A stretch of DNA of 64,000 nt from Bryobacteraceae bacterium (GTDB lineage Bacteria > Acidobacteriota > Terriglobia > Bryobacterales > Bryobacteraceae): contig JAIEPW010000011.1 in assembly GCA_019748195.1 (NCBI GenBank), positions 62,001 through 126,000 on the forward strand, written 5' to 3'. The notes under the pieces are model-generated. The model was given only the letters and a program-made list of their open reading frames with translations. It was not told the origin of the DNA and searched no databases. Made by a program: the position numbers and the translations under genes. Below, piece by piece: positions 53,284 to 60,707 of the stretch (positions are counted from its first letter, which is position 1; each line of letters begins with the position of its first letter).

Positions 53284-53636
53284 GGCGTGTTCCGCGAAAA
53301 GCCCCACAGCGGGCGGACTTCCACGGTACCGCCGAGATCGAGGGAGGGACAGCCCTTCGCCAATTCCGCGGCTTGATCGATGTTCTCCGCCTCCACGATG
53401 GTGAACCCGCCGACAACTTCCTTGGCTTCCATGAAAGGTCCGTCGGTCACCATTTTGGCCGGGTTCACTACCCGGGAATCGCCTCCCAAGCCGTCGCCCA
53501 CATCCGCGACCCAGCCTTTTTGAACGCCATCGCCCAGCCATTTCACCCAGCGGGTGTGGTTCTGCTGCATCTGCTCCGGGGTCATCTTGTAGTGCGCCTC
53601 GGGGGTGCTGCGGAAGAGGAAGAGAAACTTGGCCAT
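53280..53636 (-). CDS. YCII-related protein
   Basis: A 118-residue small ferredoxin-like fold protein: AKFLFLFRSTPEA, the VTDGPFMEAKEVVGGFTIVEA segment with the DGPF motif, and a C-terminal EVRPLWGF strand. YCII proteins often accompany this type of sigma factor. AAGGAG lies 7 bases before ATG 53636; ATG 53639 is also possible. The gene is translationally coupled to the sigma factor. Proposed roles include a ligand-sensing partner of the sigma factor, unproven. Confidence 0.88.
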   Translation of the reverse strand: MAKFLFLFRSTPEAHYKMTPEQMQQNHTRWVKWLGDGVQKGWVADVGDGLGGDSRVVNPAKMVTDGPFMEAKEVVGGFTIVEAENIDQAAELAKGCPSLDLGGTVEVRPLWGFSRNTP

Positions 53637-53703
53637 CATTTGGCTCCTTTCGAGGGTATGACGAATGAAGGCGAGGAAAAGGGACGGGAGTCCGATGCAA
53701 ACT

Positions 53704-53721
53704 AACGATTGTTTGATCGTT
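53704..53721. repeat. 6-bp inverted repeat upstream of the YCII/sigma operon
   Basis: AACGAT (53704-53709) and ATCGTT (53716-53721) are inverted arms with a 6-base loop. It lies in the 88-bp gap between the YCII start and the DUF5131 stop, so it could be an operator for the YCII/sigma transcript or mark the edge of the inserted pair. Confidence 0.3.
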
Positions 53722-53724
53722 GGG

Positions 53725-54534
53725 TCATCTTGTGAGCTGGACGAGCTCGGAGTTCTCGATCCGCGTTGCATGCCCCAGGCGCACCGGAGAGGGCAGCGGG
53801 GGATTTTGGACTCGCGTCGGATAGTCGTCGTGCGTTTTTCCGCCCAGCGTTCTGCCGGCAGCTTTCTTCCGCACGCCGCCCCACTGTTTGAAAAAGAACG
53901 GGACGTTCGCGGCGGCGCATTGCTCCCGAATCGATAGCACCCAGTGTTCCTTCATCGGCCGCGCACCCGGTCCGCTTTCGCCGCCCACGATGACCCATGC
54001 GATTCCGTCCAATGGCAGCTTGCCGAGATCCTCAAGGAGCGGCTCAACAGACAGAAACCGCACGGCGGCGGGCGTATTTTGAAGATCGCGAATTCGGGCC
54101 ATCCCGTACTTCCGGTCTTCCACCGATACGCCCCACCAGATATGGGCATCGGCTGCCACGCTTTGAAGGGGGCCGCAAAGGAGCTCGCGGAGCCTTTCGG
54201 ACCGCTTGGTGAGCACCTGATATGTGTGCCAATTTGCAAGCCGCATGGTTGCGGCGACCTTTTCGATGTAGGTCCGCGGGATGTCCTGGTGGAAAAGGTC
54301 GCTCATGGAATTCACGAAGATCATCTTGGGCTCACTCCACCGCAAAGGCTCGCTCAATTTGTGGGGGACAAGCATCAAGTCAAATCCTTGCTCGAATGGA
54401 TGCCCTTTGACGCCGCGGAATCGTTCAGCGAACCGTTCCGCGTAGCAGTGCTTGCAACCAGGACTGACCTTTGTACAGCCGCGAACCGGATTCCAGGTCG
54501 CGTCGGTCCATTCGATCTTGGAGTGCAGTGACAT
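53725..54534 (-). CDS. three-Cys-motif protein, DUF5131 (phage Gp37/Gp68) family
   Basis: A 269-residue protein. Cys20, Cys27 and Cys30 in VRGCTKVSPGCKHCYAERF form the C-x6-C-x2-C motif that defines the family and resembles an iron-sulfur or radical-SAM-like site. MIFVNSMSDLFH, VLTKRSERL and WVIVGGESGPGARPM are further family landmarks. Members occur in phages and mobile regions; function is not known. The TcmP-like partner lies directly upstream on the same strand (gap of 3 bp), as in many genomes. The end is C-terminal-rich in charged residues. Confidence 0.93.
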   Translation of the reverse strand: MSLHSKIEWTDATWNPVRGCTKVSPGCKHCYAERFAERFRGVKGHPFEQGFDLMLVPHKLSEPLRWSEPKMIFVNSMSDLFHQDIPRTYIEKVAATMRLANWHTYQVLTKRSERLRELLCGPLQSVAADAHIWWGVSVEDRKYGMARIRDLQNTPAAVRFLSVEPLLEDLGKLPLDGIAWVIVGGESGPGARPMKEHWVLSIREQCAAANVPFFFKQWGGVRKKAAGRTLGGKTHDDYPTRVQNPPLPSPVRLGHATRIENSELVQLTR

Positions 54535-54537
54535 CGC

Positions 54538-55392
54538 CTAATTGAACAGGCTCCTCTGATCCGTGCCGTACTCGATCACCTGGTCCCAGAACTTAAATGC
54601 CCTCTTGTTACGCGAAAACAGCGCAATGTAGTAGAGAGGTAGGTTTTTCTCAACGGAGCGGACCGACTTCATTCGATCTAGGGGAGTTTTTAGATACCCG
54701 AGCGACTCCATACTACGAGAGAACTCCTCGGCGAGGAAACGTCGGAAGTCGCGTCGCTGTGCCCCCGCCGCCCTCCATCGATCGCGCCATTGAGAATTTC
54801 CGAGCGCTTTGTCGATCTTCGGGGAGTCACCATCCACATAGTGGTCGTAGTTGCGGTTTGCATCCATGCCGATAGCGAGAAGGACCACGAAATCTATGTA
54901 CACCGCGGACAACCGGCGAAGCGTTTCGAACCTCACGCCAAAATCGAACGGGTCCACGACGCAAAGGCTCAATACCGTTCTGCCGGCAGCGCCCGCGGGG
55001 ATCAGGGCTACAATTTGCTCTACCTCCGAATCGCAATCGCCGGAAACGAAAGCAGCATCAGCGTCTGGACGGAGTCGCTCAACCCGCGACCTCAAGGCCG
55101 CGAGAAGATCCGGGCGTTCCTCGCAAAAAATGTACTTGTCGAACGCATCCGGGACCGTTAGCGCGATCAGTGGGGATCCCTTCAGGAATTTATTCGTTCC
55201 GTAGATTCGGCTGTGCCCTGCGCCGGCGTAGAGGTCGACGTAGACTCGCCGATCCCACTTGTTCTTCATTCCTGTGGAGAACAACTCCGCATAAAGGGCC
55301 AACAGGCGGTACTTATCGATGGCCCAGCCGCCCACTTCCGGGGTCGCCAACCCATCATCTTCAACGTAAGGATCGAACTGACCCGCCGCCAC
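54538..55392 (-). CDS. tcmP: three-Cys-motif partner protein (TcmP-like)
   Basis: A 284-residue protein recognised as TcmP, the family defined by frequent adjacency to the three-Cys-motif DUF5131 proteins. RVYVDLYAGAGHSRI is a methyltransferase-like glycine loop, FCEERPDLL and SGDCDSEV follow, and LCVVDPFDFGVRFETL is the family's DPF motif. The start is GTG 55392. Codon and base use are less GC-rich than the flanks, suggesting transfer. Molecular activity is unknown; a nucleotide- or nucleic-acid-modifying role for the pair is inference. Confidence 0.88.
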   Translation of the reverse strand: MAAGQFDPYVEDDGLATPEVGGWAIDKYRLLALYAELFSTGMKNKWDRRVYVDLYAGAGHSRIYGTNKFLKGSPLIALTVPDAFDKYIFCEERPDLLAALRSRVERLRPDADAAFVSGDCDSEVEQIVALIPAGAAGRTVLSLCVVDPFDFGVRFETLRRLSAVYIDFVVLLAIGMDANRNYDHYVDGDSPKIDKALGNSQWRDRWRAAGAQRRDFRRFLAEEFSRSMESLGYLKTPLDRMKSVRSVEKNLPLYYIALFSRNKRAFKFWDQVIEYGTDQRSLFN

Positions 55393-55488
55393 GGAAACAT
55401 TCTACGCTACTCTTGTGAGCCCGACAAAAGCCACCGGTTGGAGACCCGTCTTGCACGCTGGCACGCCTTTTCACGTCAGATAAATGAC

Positions 55489-56694
55489 ATGTCCGAGTGG
55501 GTGCTGAAGTATGCCGACGCGCGGGGGGAGATCCACCAGCAGGTGGCGACCGCCGAATCCGAGCGGGAGCTGCGCGAGCGGCTGACTCAGCAAGGCTATC
55601 TGATCTACTCGATCAAGCCCCGAACGGCTCTTCCCTTGGGCCTCTCATCCCAGTCCAAGAAACTGAATCTAGAGAAGTTCCTGGTTTTCAACCAGCAGTT
55701 TCTCACCCTGATCCGCGCCGGACTGCCGATTCTGAAGTCGCTCGACCTGCTGGCCGACCGGCTGACCGACCCCAAGCTCGGCAAGCACATCCAGGGCGTC
55801 CGGGACGAGGTGCGCAACGGCGCGCTGCTCTCGGAAGCCTTTGACCGGCAACGGGTTTTCCCTAAGATCTATGTCACCAGCGTGCTCGCCGGCGAACGCT
55901 CCGGCGCGCTGGCGGAGGTGATCGAACGCTACGTCACGTTCCAGCGGCTGGCCTTGTCAGTCCGAAAAAAACTATTGCTTTCTTTGCTTTACCCGGCCGT
56001 GTTGGTGTTTCTGGTGATCTGTCTGATCGTCTTCCTGGTCACTTATGTCGTCCCCAATTTCGCCAAGCTGTACGAAAGCATGCAGGCCAGCCTCCCCAAG
56101 CCGACCCTGATTCTGATCGCGATTGGAACGACGGCGCGCAGCTACATCGTCATCGGCTTCCTCCTACTAGTGGCGGGGGCGCTGTCATTCCGCTGGTGGT
56201 CCCGCACGAGCAACGGACGCGAGCGCGTGGACCGGATCAAGCTCCGGTTGCCGGTCTTCGGCCCCACCTGGATCAAGTACCAGGTGGCGCAGTTTTCGCG
56301 TGTGCTTTCGACGCTGCTGATCGGCGGGATTCCGCTGATGCAGGCGCTCGAGACCGCGGCGGAGTCACTGGGCAACGTTCTGCTGGAGAAAACGCTCGCC
56401 CGAGCGAGCGAGCGCGTGCGGGAAGGCCAGCCTCTTTCTTCGGCCCTCCGCGAAACCGGCGTGTTCCCGAGCCTTGCCCTGGACATGATCGAGGTCGGTG
56501 AGTCGACGGGCGCGCTCCCCGCGATGCTGAATTCGGTTGCCGAGTTCTACGAGGAGGACGTCAACACCACGGTGACCGCGACGCTGAGCCTGATCGAGCC
56601 CGCCATCATGATCTTCATGGGCGTGTTCGTGGCGTTCGTCCTGATCTCGCTTTACCTGCCGATTTTCAGCCTGGCCGACACCATGAACCAGTAA
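55489..56694 (+). CDS. type II secretion / type IV pilus inner-membrane platform protein (GspF/PilC)
   Basis: A 401-residue platform protein. Two copies of the T2SF domain are visible: the first begins FLVFNQQFLTLIRAGLPILKSLDLLAD, the second VAQFSRVLSTLLIGGIPLMQALETAAE. Three membrane segments occur, including LLYPAVLVFLVICLIVFLVTYVV and IMIFMGVFVAFVLISLYLPIF. ATG 55489 matches the family N-terminus; the open frame further upstream lies in the divergent TcmP region. It normally works with GspE/PilB and GspG/PilA, none of which is present here. Confidence 0.92.
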   Translation: MSEWVLKYADARGEIHQQVATAESERELRERLTQQGYLIYSIKPRTALPLGLSSQSKKLNLEKFLVFNQQFLTLIRAGLPILKSLDLLADRLTDPKLGKHIQGVRDEVRNGALLSEAFDRQRVFPKIYVTSVLAGERSGALAEVIERYVTFQRLALSVRKKLLLSLLYPAVLVFLVICLIVFLVTYVVPNFAKLYESMQASLPKPTLILIAIGTTARSYIVIGFLLLVAGALSFRWWSRTSNGRERVDRIKLRLPVFGPTWIKYQVAQFSRVLSTLLIGGIPLMQALETAAESLGNVLLEKTLARASERVREGQPLSSALRETGVFPSLALDMIEVGESTGALPAMLNSVAEFYEEDVNTTVTATLSLIEPAIMIFMGVFVAFVLISLYLPIFSLADTMNQ

Positions 56695-56697
56695 GCG

Positions 56698-57150
56698 TTA
56701 CTTGTGGAGCTTGGGCCAGTTGGACTCGGCGGAGCGGATGCGCTCGCCCATGTCCTTCTCCCACATCTTCTGCACGTCCTTGTTGTAGTTGACGTACAGT
56801 TTGCCGTCCACGATCTTCCACGCCCGCGGATCGGCATCCGCGGTGTAGTTCTTACTCACCGCCCAAGCGCAGTAGCCTCCGAATCGCGGAGCGTACTTCG
56901 CCGGGTTGGCCTGGAACTCGGCCAGATTCGCCGCCGATGAGAACTGCCAGGTCGCGCCCATCCAAGAGTGCTGGAATGACGGGTTTCCCTTCACCGCGGC
57001 GCCGTCCTTGAAATAGGCGACGGCGTCATAGCCCTTCAGCGCGAGCCCGTCCTTGCCTCGATTCACCACGTCCACCGGCTCCGTCCCCGCGAGCAGCAGG
57101 GCGCAGGACCAAAGGAGGCACGCGGCCTTGGTCATTTCACGTCTGGTCAT
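56698..57150 (-). CDS. YHS-domain secreted protein
   Basis: A 150-residue protein with signal peptide (MTKAACLLWSCALLLA after a short RR-containing start). The YHS-type core is LKGYDAVAYFKDGAAVKGNPSFQHSWMGATWQFSS, followed by YAPRFGGYCAWAVSKNY with a conserved Cys that may bind metal. Relatives include YHS proteins associated with copper or other metal handling. The ATG at 57150 is used; 57135 is an in-frame alternative that still keeps the signal. Convergent with gspF. Confidence 0.85.
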   Translation of the reverse strand: MTRREMTKAACLLWSCALLLAGTEPVDVVNRGKDGLALKGYDAVAYFKDGAAVKGNPSFQHSWMGATWQFSSAANLAEFQANPAKYAPRFGGYCAWAVSKNYTADADPRAWKIVDGKLYVNYNKDVQKMWEKDMGERIRSAESNWPKLHK

Positions 57151-57246
57151 GAATCCTGTATGAGGCCGGCGCCTGCGCTTATTCCGGTGGGAAACGGAAT
57201 AAGCGCGCGTCGCGCGCGGATCAGTCCGTTGTGGAAGAACGGATCC

Positions 57247-57471
57247 ATGAGAATTCTGCAGATGGGCCGGCCGGCATGCCACGATGTCGAACGTTTGCGC
57301 GACGCTTACGCCGACAACGAACTGCTGGCCGAAAACGCGCTCTGTATCGCTGAGCACCTCCTGCTCTGCGAGCCGTGCCGAGGCCTGGTGGACGAAACGA
57401 TCCGGTTGAAGATGCTGGTGCGGCGCGCCGTGCTCGGCGCGTCCGATCACACAATGGGAGAGCAGAGATGA
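57247..57471 (+). CDS. small zinc-finger (anti-sigma-like) protein
   Basis: A 74-residue protein with CHDVERLRDAYADNELL then HLLLCEPCRGLVD, the H-x3-C-x2-C pattern of anti-sigma zinc fingers (zf-HC2). There is no membrane helix, unlike most anti-sigma factors, so it may be a soluble regulator. ATG 57247 is chosen; an in-frame start at 57160 precedes it without clear support. Its stop overlaps the SDR start (ATGA). No sigma factor gene is adjacent. Confidence 0.75.
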   Translation: MRILQMGRPACHDVERLRDAYADNELLAENALCIAEHLLLCEPCRGLVDETIRLKMLVRRAVLGASDHTMGEQR

Positions 57472-58277
57472 GACTGGCGGGGAAGAACGTACTGATTACA
57501 GGAGCATCGTCGGGCATCGGCCAGGCGATCGCCGTGCGCTTCGCGCGGGAAGGCGCGAATGTCGCCATCAATTACCGTTCCGGGCCGGACCAGGCGGAAG
57601 CCACCCGTGTCCAGGTGAACGAAGCATGCATGGTCGCCCGCGCGGGGAATTGCCGGGACCTGATCGTGCAGGCCGACGTGTCCCGGGAAGATCAGGTGAA
57701 GGACATGTTCGCCGCCGTGGTGGAGTCCTTCGGGCGCATCGACATTCTGGTGAACAACGCGGGCATTCAGAAGCCGGCGCCGAGCCACGAAGTGGAGCTG
57801 AAGGACTTCGAGTCGGTCGTCGGCGTGAACCTTCGCGGCGCGTTCCTGTGCGCTCGCGAGGCGATCCGCCACTACCTGCGGCGCGGCGGCGGCGGCGTGA
57901 TCCTGAACAACTCCAGCGTCCACGAGGTGATCCCCAAGCCGAAGTATCTTCCGTATTCCATCAGCAAGGGCGGCATGGAGAACCTGACGAAGACTCTCGC
58001 GTTGGAGTACGCGGGCCGGGGCATCCGGGTGAACGCGGTCGGTCCCGGCGCGGTGGTAACCCCGATCAACAACGCCTGGATCAACGACCCCGAAGCCAAG
58101 GCCGCGGTCGAGAGCCACATCCCGATGGGCCGCGCGGCTTCCCCTGAGGAGATCGCTTCCGTATTCGTTTTCCTGGCTTCGGAGGAGGCGTCGTATATTA
58201 CCGGCCAGACGATCTTCGCTTGCGGCGGATTGACTCTGTATCCGGAGTTCCGCTCCGCCTGGTCGTCAGGGGAGTAA
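57468..58277 (+). CDS. short-chain dehydrogenase/reductase (glucose 1-dehydrogenase-like)
   Basis: A 269-residue classical SDR. The NAD(P) loop TGASSGIG is at 11-18, NNAG lies in ILVNNAGIQKP, Ser and the Y-x3-K catalytic pair are in NNSSVHEVIPKPKYLPYSISKGG, and VGPGAV marks the C-terminal loop. It probably oxidises a sugar such as glucose at C1 or reduces a ketone. It is translationally coupled to the zinc-finger gene. The ferric-reductase operon starts 24 bp downstream and may be co-transcribed. Confidence 0.92.
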   Translation: MRLAGKNVLITGASSGIGQAIAVRFAREGANVAINYRSGPDQAEATRVQVNEACMVARAGNCRDLIVQADVSREDQVKDMFAAVVESFGRIDILVNNAGIQKPAPSHEVELKDFESVVGVNLRGAFLCAREAIRHYLRRGGGGVILNNSSVHEVIPKPKYLPYSISKGGMENLTKTLALEYAGRGIRVNAVGPGAVVTPINNAWINDPEAKAAVESHIPMGRAASPEEIASVFVFLASEEASYITGQTIFACGGLTLYPEFRSAWSSGE

Positions 58278-58301
58278 AGTAATGAGCTGCTGGGGGAACA
58301 G

Positions 58302-58499
58302 ATGATCGCGGAGTGGGTGGTATACGGCGCTTTCGCGTATGCGGCGTGCGGATTGGTGTTCGCGATCGCCTTCCTGACGCGCGGCGTGGAACAACTGGAC
58401 CCACAGACCCGCGGCACAGGCATTGGATTCCGCCTGTTGCTGCTGCCGGGGACCGCCGCGTTGTGGCCGCTACTGCTCAGTAAGTGGATGCGGAGTTGA
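58302..58499 (+). CDS. small membrane protein of the ferric-reductase operon
   Basis: A 65-residue protein with two hydrophobic helices (VVYGAFAYAACGLVFAIAFL and FRLLLLPGTAALWPLLLSKW). It begins 24 bp after the SDR and ends 1 bp before a 31-residue membrane protein and the ferric-reductase-Rieske gene, so it is probably a subunit or assembly factor of that complex. No family was recognised. Confidence 0.7.
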   Translation: MIAEWVVYGAFAYAACGLVFAIAFLTRGVEQLDPQTRGTGIGFRLLLLPGTAALWPLLLSKWMRS

Positions 58500-58500
58500 T

Positions 58501-58596
58501 ATGGTGCAGCCCTTGCGCCGCTGCCACCTGCGGATCTGGATGGCGCTCGCGCTGTTGCTGCCGCTGCTGCTGATCGCGGGGGTGATGTCGCGATGA
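58501..58596 (+). CDS. 31-residue membrane microprotein
   Basis: An ATG-to-TGA frame of 31 codons, MVQPLRRCHLRIWMAL then a Leu-rich helix ending in VMSR. A single hydrophobic helix with positive N-terminus fits an inner-membrane microprotein. The stop overlaps the ATG of the next gene (ATGA), and the start lies 1 bp after the previous stop; this tight packing argues that it is translated. Role unknown, perhaps like the small X subunits of membrane oxidases. Confidence 0.6.
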   Translation: MVQPLRRCHLRIWMALALLLPLLLIAGVMSR

Positions 58597-59627
58597 GCCT
58601 GCACTACAAGGCGATTTTCTGGAACCCGGTGAAGAAGCAGTACGACCTGCTGCTCGCCGGCGGCGTCCTGCTGTACCTGGCTGCGTTTACCGTCGCCGGC
58701 GCGCTGCTGCACCCGGCGGCGACTATCGAGACGCTTCTCATCCGCGGGCTGGCCACCTGCGCCTTCCTGCTGCTGCACCTGATTCTCTGCATCGGGCCGC
58801 TGTGCCGCCTGAATCCACGCTTCCTGCCGTTGCTTTACAACCGCCGCCACCTTGGCGTCACGATGTTCCTGATCGCGCTGGCGCATGCGATCTTTTCGAT
58901 CGTCCAGTTTCACAGCCTGGGGGATACAAACCCTCTGGTGAGCCTGCTGACCGGCAACACGCGCTTCGAATCGATCCCGCAATTCCCGTTTGAGCTGCTG
59001 GGGCTGGCTGCGCTTGTGATCCTGTTCCTGATGGCTGCCACCAGTCACGACTTCTGGTTGAGCCTGCTGACCCCGCGCGTCTGGAAGCAGCTTCATATGG
59101 GCGTTTACCTCGCTTACGGGCTGCTGATCGGGCATGTGACGCTGGGTGCGCTGCAATCGGAAACCAACCCGCTATTCGTTGCCATCACCGCGGCCGGCAT
59201 CACCATCGTCACGGGCTTGCACCTCGCCGCCGGATGGAGGGAGCGGCGACTGGATCAGGCCTTCGACTGGAAGGTCAGCGGCGAGTTCGTGCCCGTCTGC
59301 CCGGCGGCGGAGATCCCGGCGAACCGGGCCAAGATGCTGAGCGCGGGCGGCGAGCGGATCGCGGTGTTCCGCTACGACAACAAGATCTCCGCGATCTCCA
59401 ACGTCTGCCAGCATCAGAACGGACCCCTGGGCGAGGGACGCATCGTGGACGGCTGCGTCGTGTGCCCGTGGCACGGGTATCAATACCTGCCGGATTCCGG
59501 GGCATCGCCGCCGCCGTTCCAGGAGAAAGTAGCGACGTACCGCACGCGAATCGACTCCGGTGTTGTGTACGTGGATCCGCGGCCATGCCCGCCCGGCACG
59601 CGGCTGGAACCATCGAGAATCGAATGA
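58593..59627 (+). CDS. ferric-reductase-like transmembrane / Rieske [2Fe-2S] fusion protein
   Basis: A 344-residue protein. Residues 1-225 hold six hydrophobic helices with histidines, the ferric-reductase (MsrQ/FRD-like) heme b layout (LHLILCIGPL, IALAHAIFSIVQFHS, KQLHMGVYLAYG). Residues 230-344 form a Rieske domain with Cys272-x-His274 and Cys291-x2-His294 (CQH and CPWH). Electrons would pass between membrane hemes and the iron-sulfur centre. The fusion is unusual but complete. The next gene overlaps by 4 bp. Confidence 0.88.
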   Translation: MSLHYKAIFWNPVKKQYDLLLAGGVLLYLAAFTVAGALLHPAATIETLLIRGLATCAFLLLHLILCIGPLCRLNPRFLPLLYNRRHLGVTMFLIALAHAIFSIVQFHSLGDTNPLVSLLTGNTRFESIPQFPFELLGLAALVILFLMAATSHDFWLSLLTPRVWKQLHMGVYLAYGLLIGHVTLGALQSETNPLFVAITAAGITIVTGLHLAAGWRERRLDQAFDWKVSGEFVPVCPAAEIPANRAKMLSAGGERIAVFRYDNKISAISNVCQHQNGPLGEGRIVDGCVVCPWHGYQYLPDSGASPPPFQEKVATYRTRIDSGVVYVDPRPCPPGTRLEPSRIE

Positions 59628-60268
59628 GAACCACTGTCGTATGCCTCCTGGGCTTCGGCGCGCTGCTGGCGATTCTGCTGGCCGCGGGCCAACGCCCCTT
59701 CGCGCCTTCGAAGTTCGAGTTCGGCGTGTTCCGGATTTACAACGGAATCGCGGAACAGACTCCCGTGCCTTCAATGATCAGCGGCGGGGAACGTTACCTG
59801 CTGGTGGGTCCAGGCAAGCGTGGCGCCACGGAGATGGCCCCGCCCGGGCGAGCGCTACCGGTGGAACTGCAGGGGTCGCTGATCGAGCGGGGATCCACGC
59901 GGATGCTGGAGGTACTGCCCGGAAGCTGGAAACCGGCCGGTCCAGAGGGCAGGTCGACACCAGCGGTCAGCGAAGGCGTGCACACCTTCACCGGCGAGAT
60001 CGTCGATTCCAAATGCTACCTGGGCGTGATGAACCCCGGAGAAGGCAAAGTGCACAGGCAATGCGCCGCGCGATGCATCAGCGGCGGCGTGCCCGCCGCG
60101 ATCGCGGCGAACGGAGGCTTGATTCTGCTGACCGGCCCCGACGATCGCCCGTTGAGCCGCGAGCTCTCCCCTTACGCCGGAGAGCGCGTGACTATCCGCG
60201 GGGAACTGATCCGCCTGGGGCAGCTCCAGATCCTGCGCGCCGACCCTGCCTCTATCACCCGGGAATAG
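59624..60268 (+). CDS. secreted or membrane-anchored protein of the ferric-reductase operon
   Basis: A 214-residue protein with an N-terminal signal or anchor (MRTTVVCLLGFGALLAILLAAG). The first half (about 25-115) is beta-rich; the second half has GEIVDSKCYLGVMNPGEG, HRQCAARCISGG and LTGPDDRPL. The three cysteines and one histidine could bind metal or heme. The SxCYLG...CAxxC pattern is reminiscent of small OB-fold domains found beside redox enzymes. ATG 59624 overlaps the fusion gene stop. It probably acts as the periplasmic partner of the Rieske protein. Confidence 0.72.
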   Translation: MRTTVVCLLGFGALLAILLAAGQRPFAPSKFEFGVFRIYNGIAEQTPVPSMISGGERYLLVGPGKRGATEMAPPGRALPVELQGSLIERGSTRMLEVLPGSWKPAGPEGRSTPAVSEGVHTFTGEIVDSKCYLGVMNPGEGKVHRQCAARCISGGVPAAIAANGGLILLTGPDDRPLSRELSPYAGERVTIRGELIRLGQLQILRADPASITRE

Positions 60269-60299
60269 CCGCGAGCCTCCAGCGGATTGCATTCCCGAT

Positions 60300-60707
60300 A
60301 TGGAGCAAGCCAAAACGACGGCTATCGCCAGTTGGATTCTGCGCGGCATCACCGCCGCGATTCTCCTGCAAACTCTTTTCTTCAAGTTCACCGGGGCGCG
60401 GGAATCGGTGTACATCTTTTCCACCCTGGGCATCGAGCCATGGGGGCGGATCGGCAGCGGCATCGCGGAGCTGATTGCGTCCATTCTGCTGTTGCTTCCC
60501 GGAACGGTCGTTTTCGGCGCGCTTCTGTCACTGGGCGTGATCAGCGGGGCGATCCTCAGCCACCTGACCAAACTCGGCATCGCACTGCCAGCAGTCGGCG
60601 ATCGGGGCGAGCTTTTCGCGCTGGCGCTGGTCGTATTCGCCTGCTCAGCCGGAGTACTCTTCCTGCATCGGCGGCAGATTCCGTTTGGCGGCTCGAGCTT
60701 CCGCTGA
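60300..60707 (+). CDS. DoxX-family membrane protein
   Basis: A 135-residue four-helix membrane protein. LRGITAAILLQTLFFKFTGA is the first helix with the DoxX Lys-Phe motif, and IAELIASILLLLPGTVVFGALL matches helix 2-3. DoxX proteins are linked to thiosulfate or thiol redox stress, but no catalytic residue is known. It begins 31 bp after the ferric-reductase operon. Its last 63 bp overlap the 3' end of the convergent DedA-ATP-grasp gene. Confidence 0.85.
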   Translation: MEQAKTTAIASWILRGITAAILLQTLFFKFTGARESVYIFSTLGIEPWGRIGSGIAELIASILLLLPGTVVFGALLSLGVISGAILSHLTKLGIALPAVGDRGELFALALVVFACSAGVLFLHRRQIPFGGSSFR

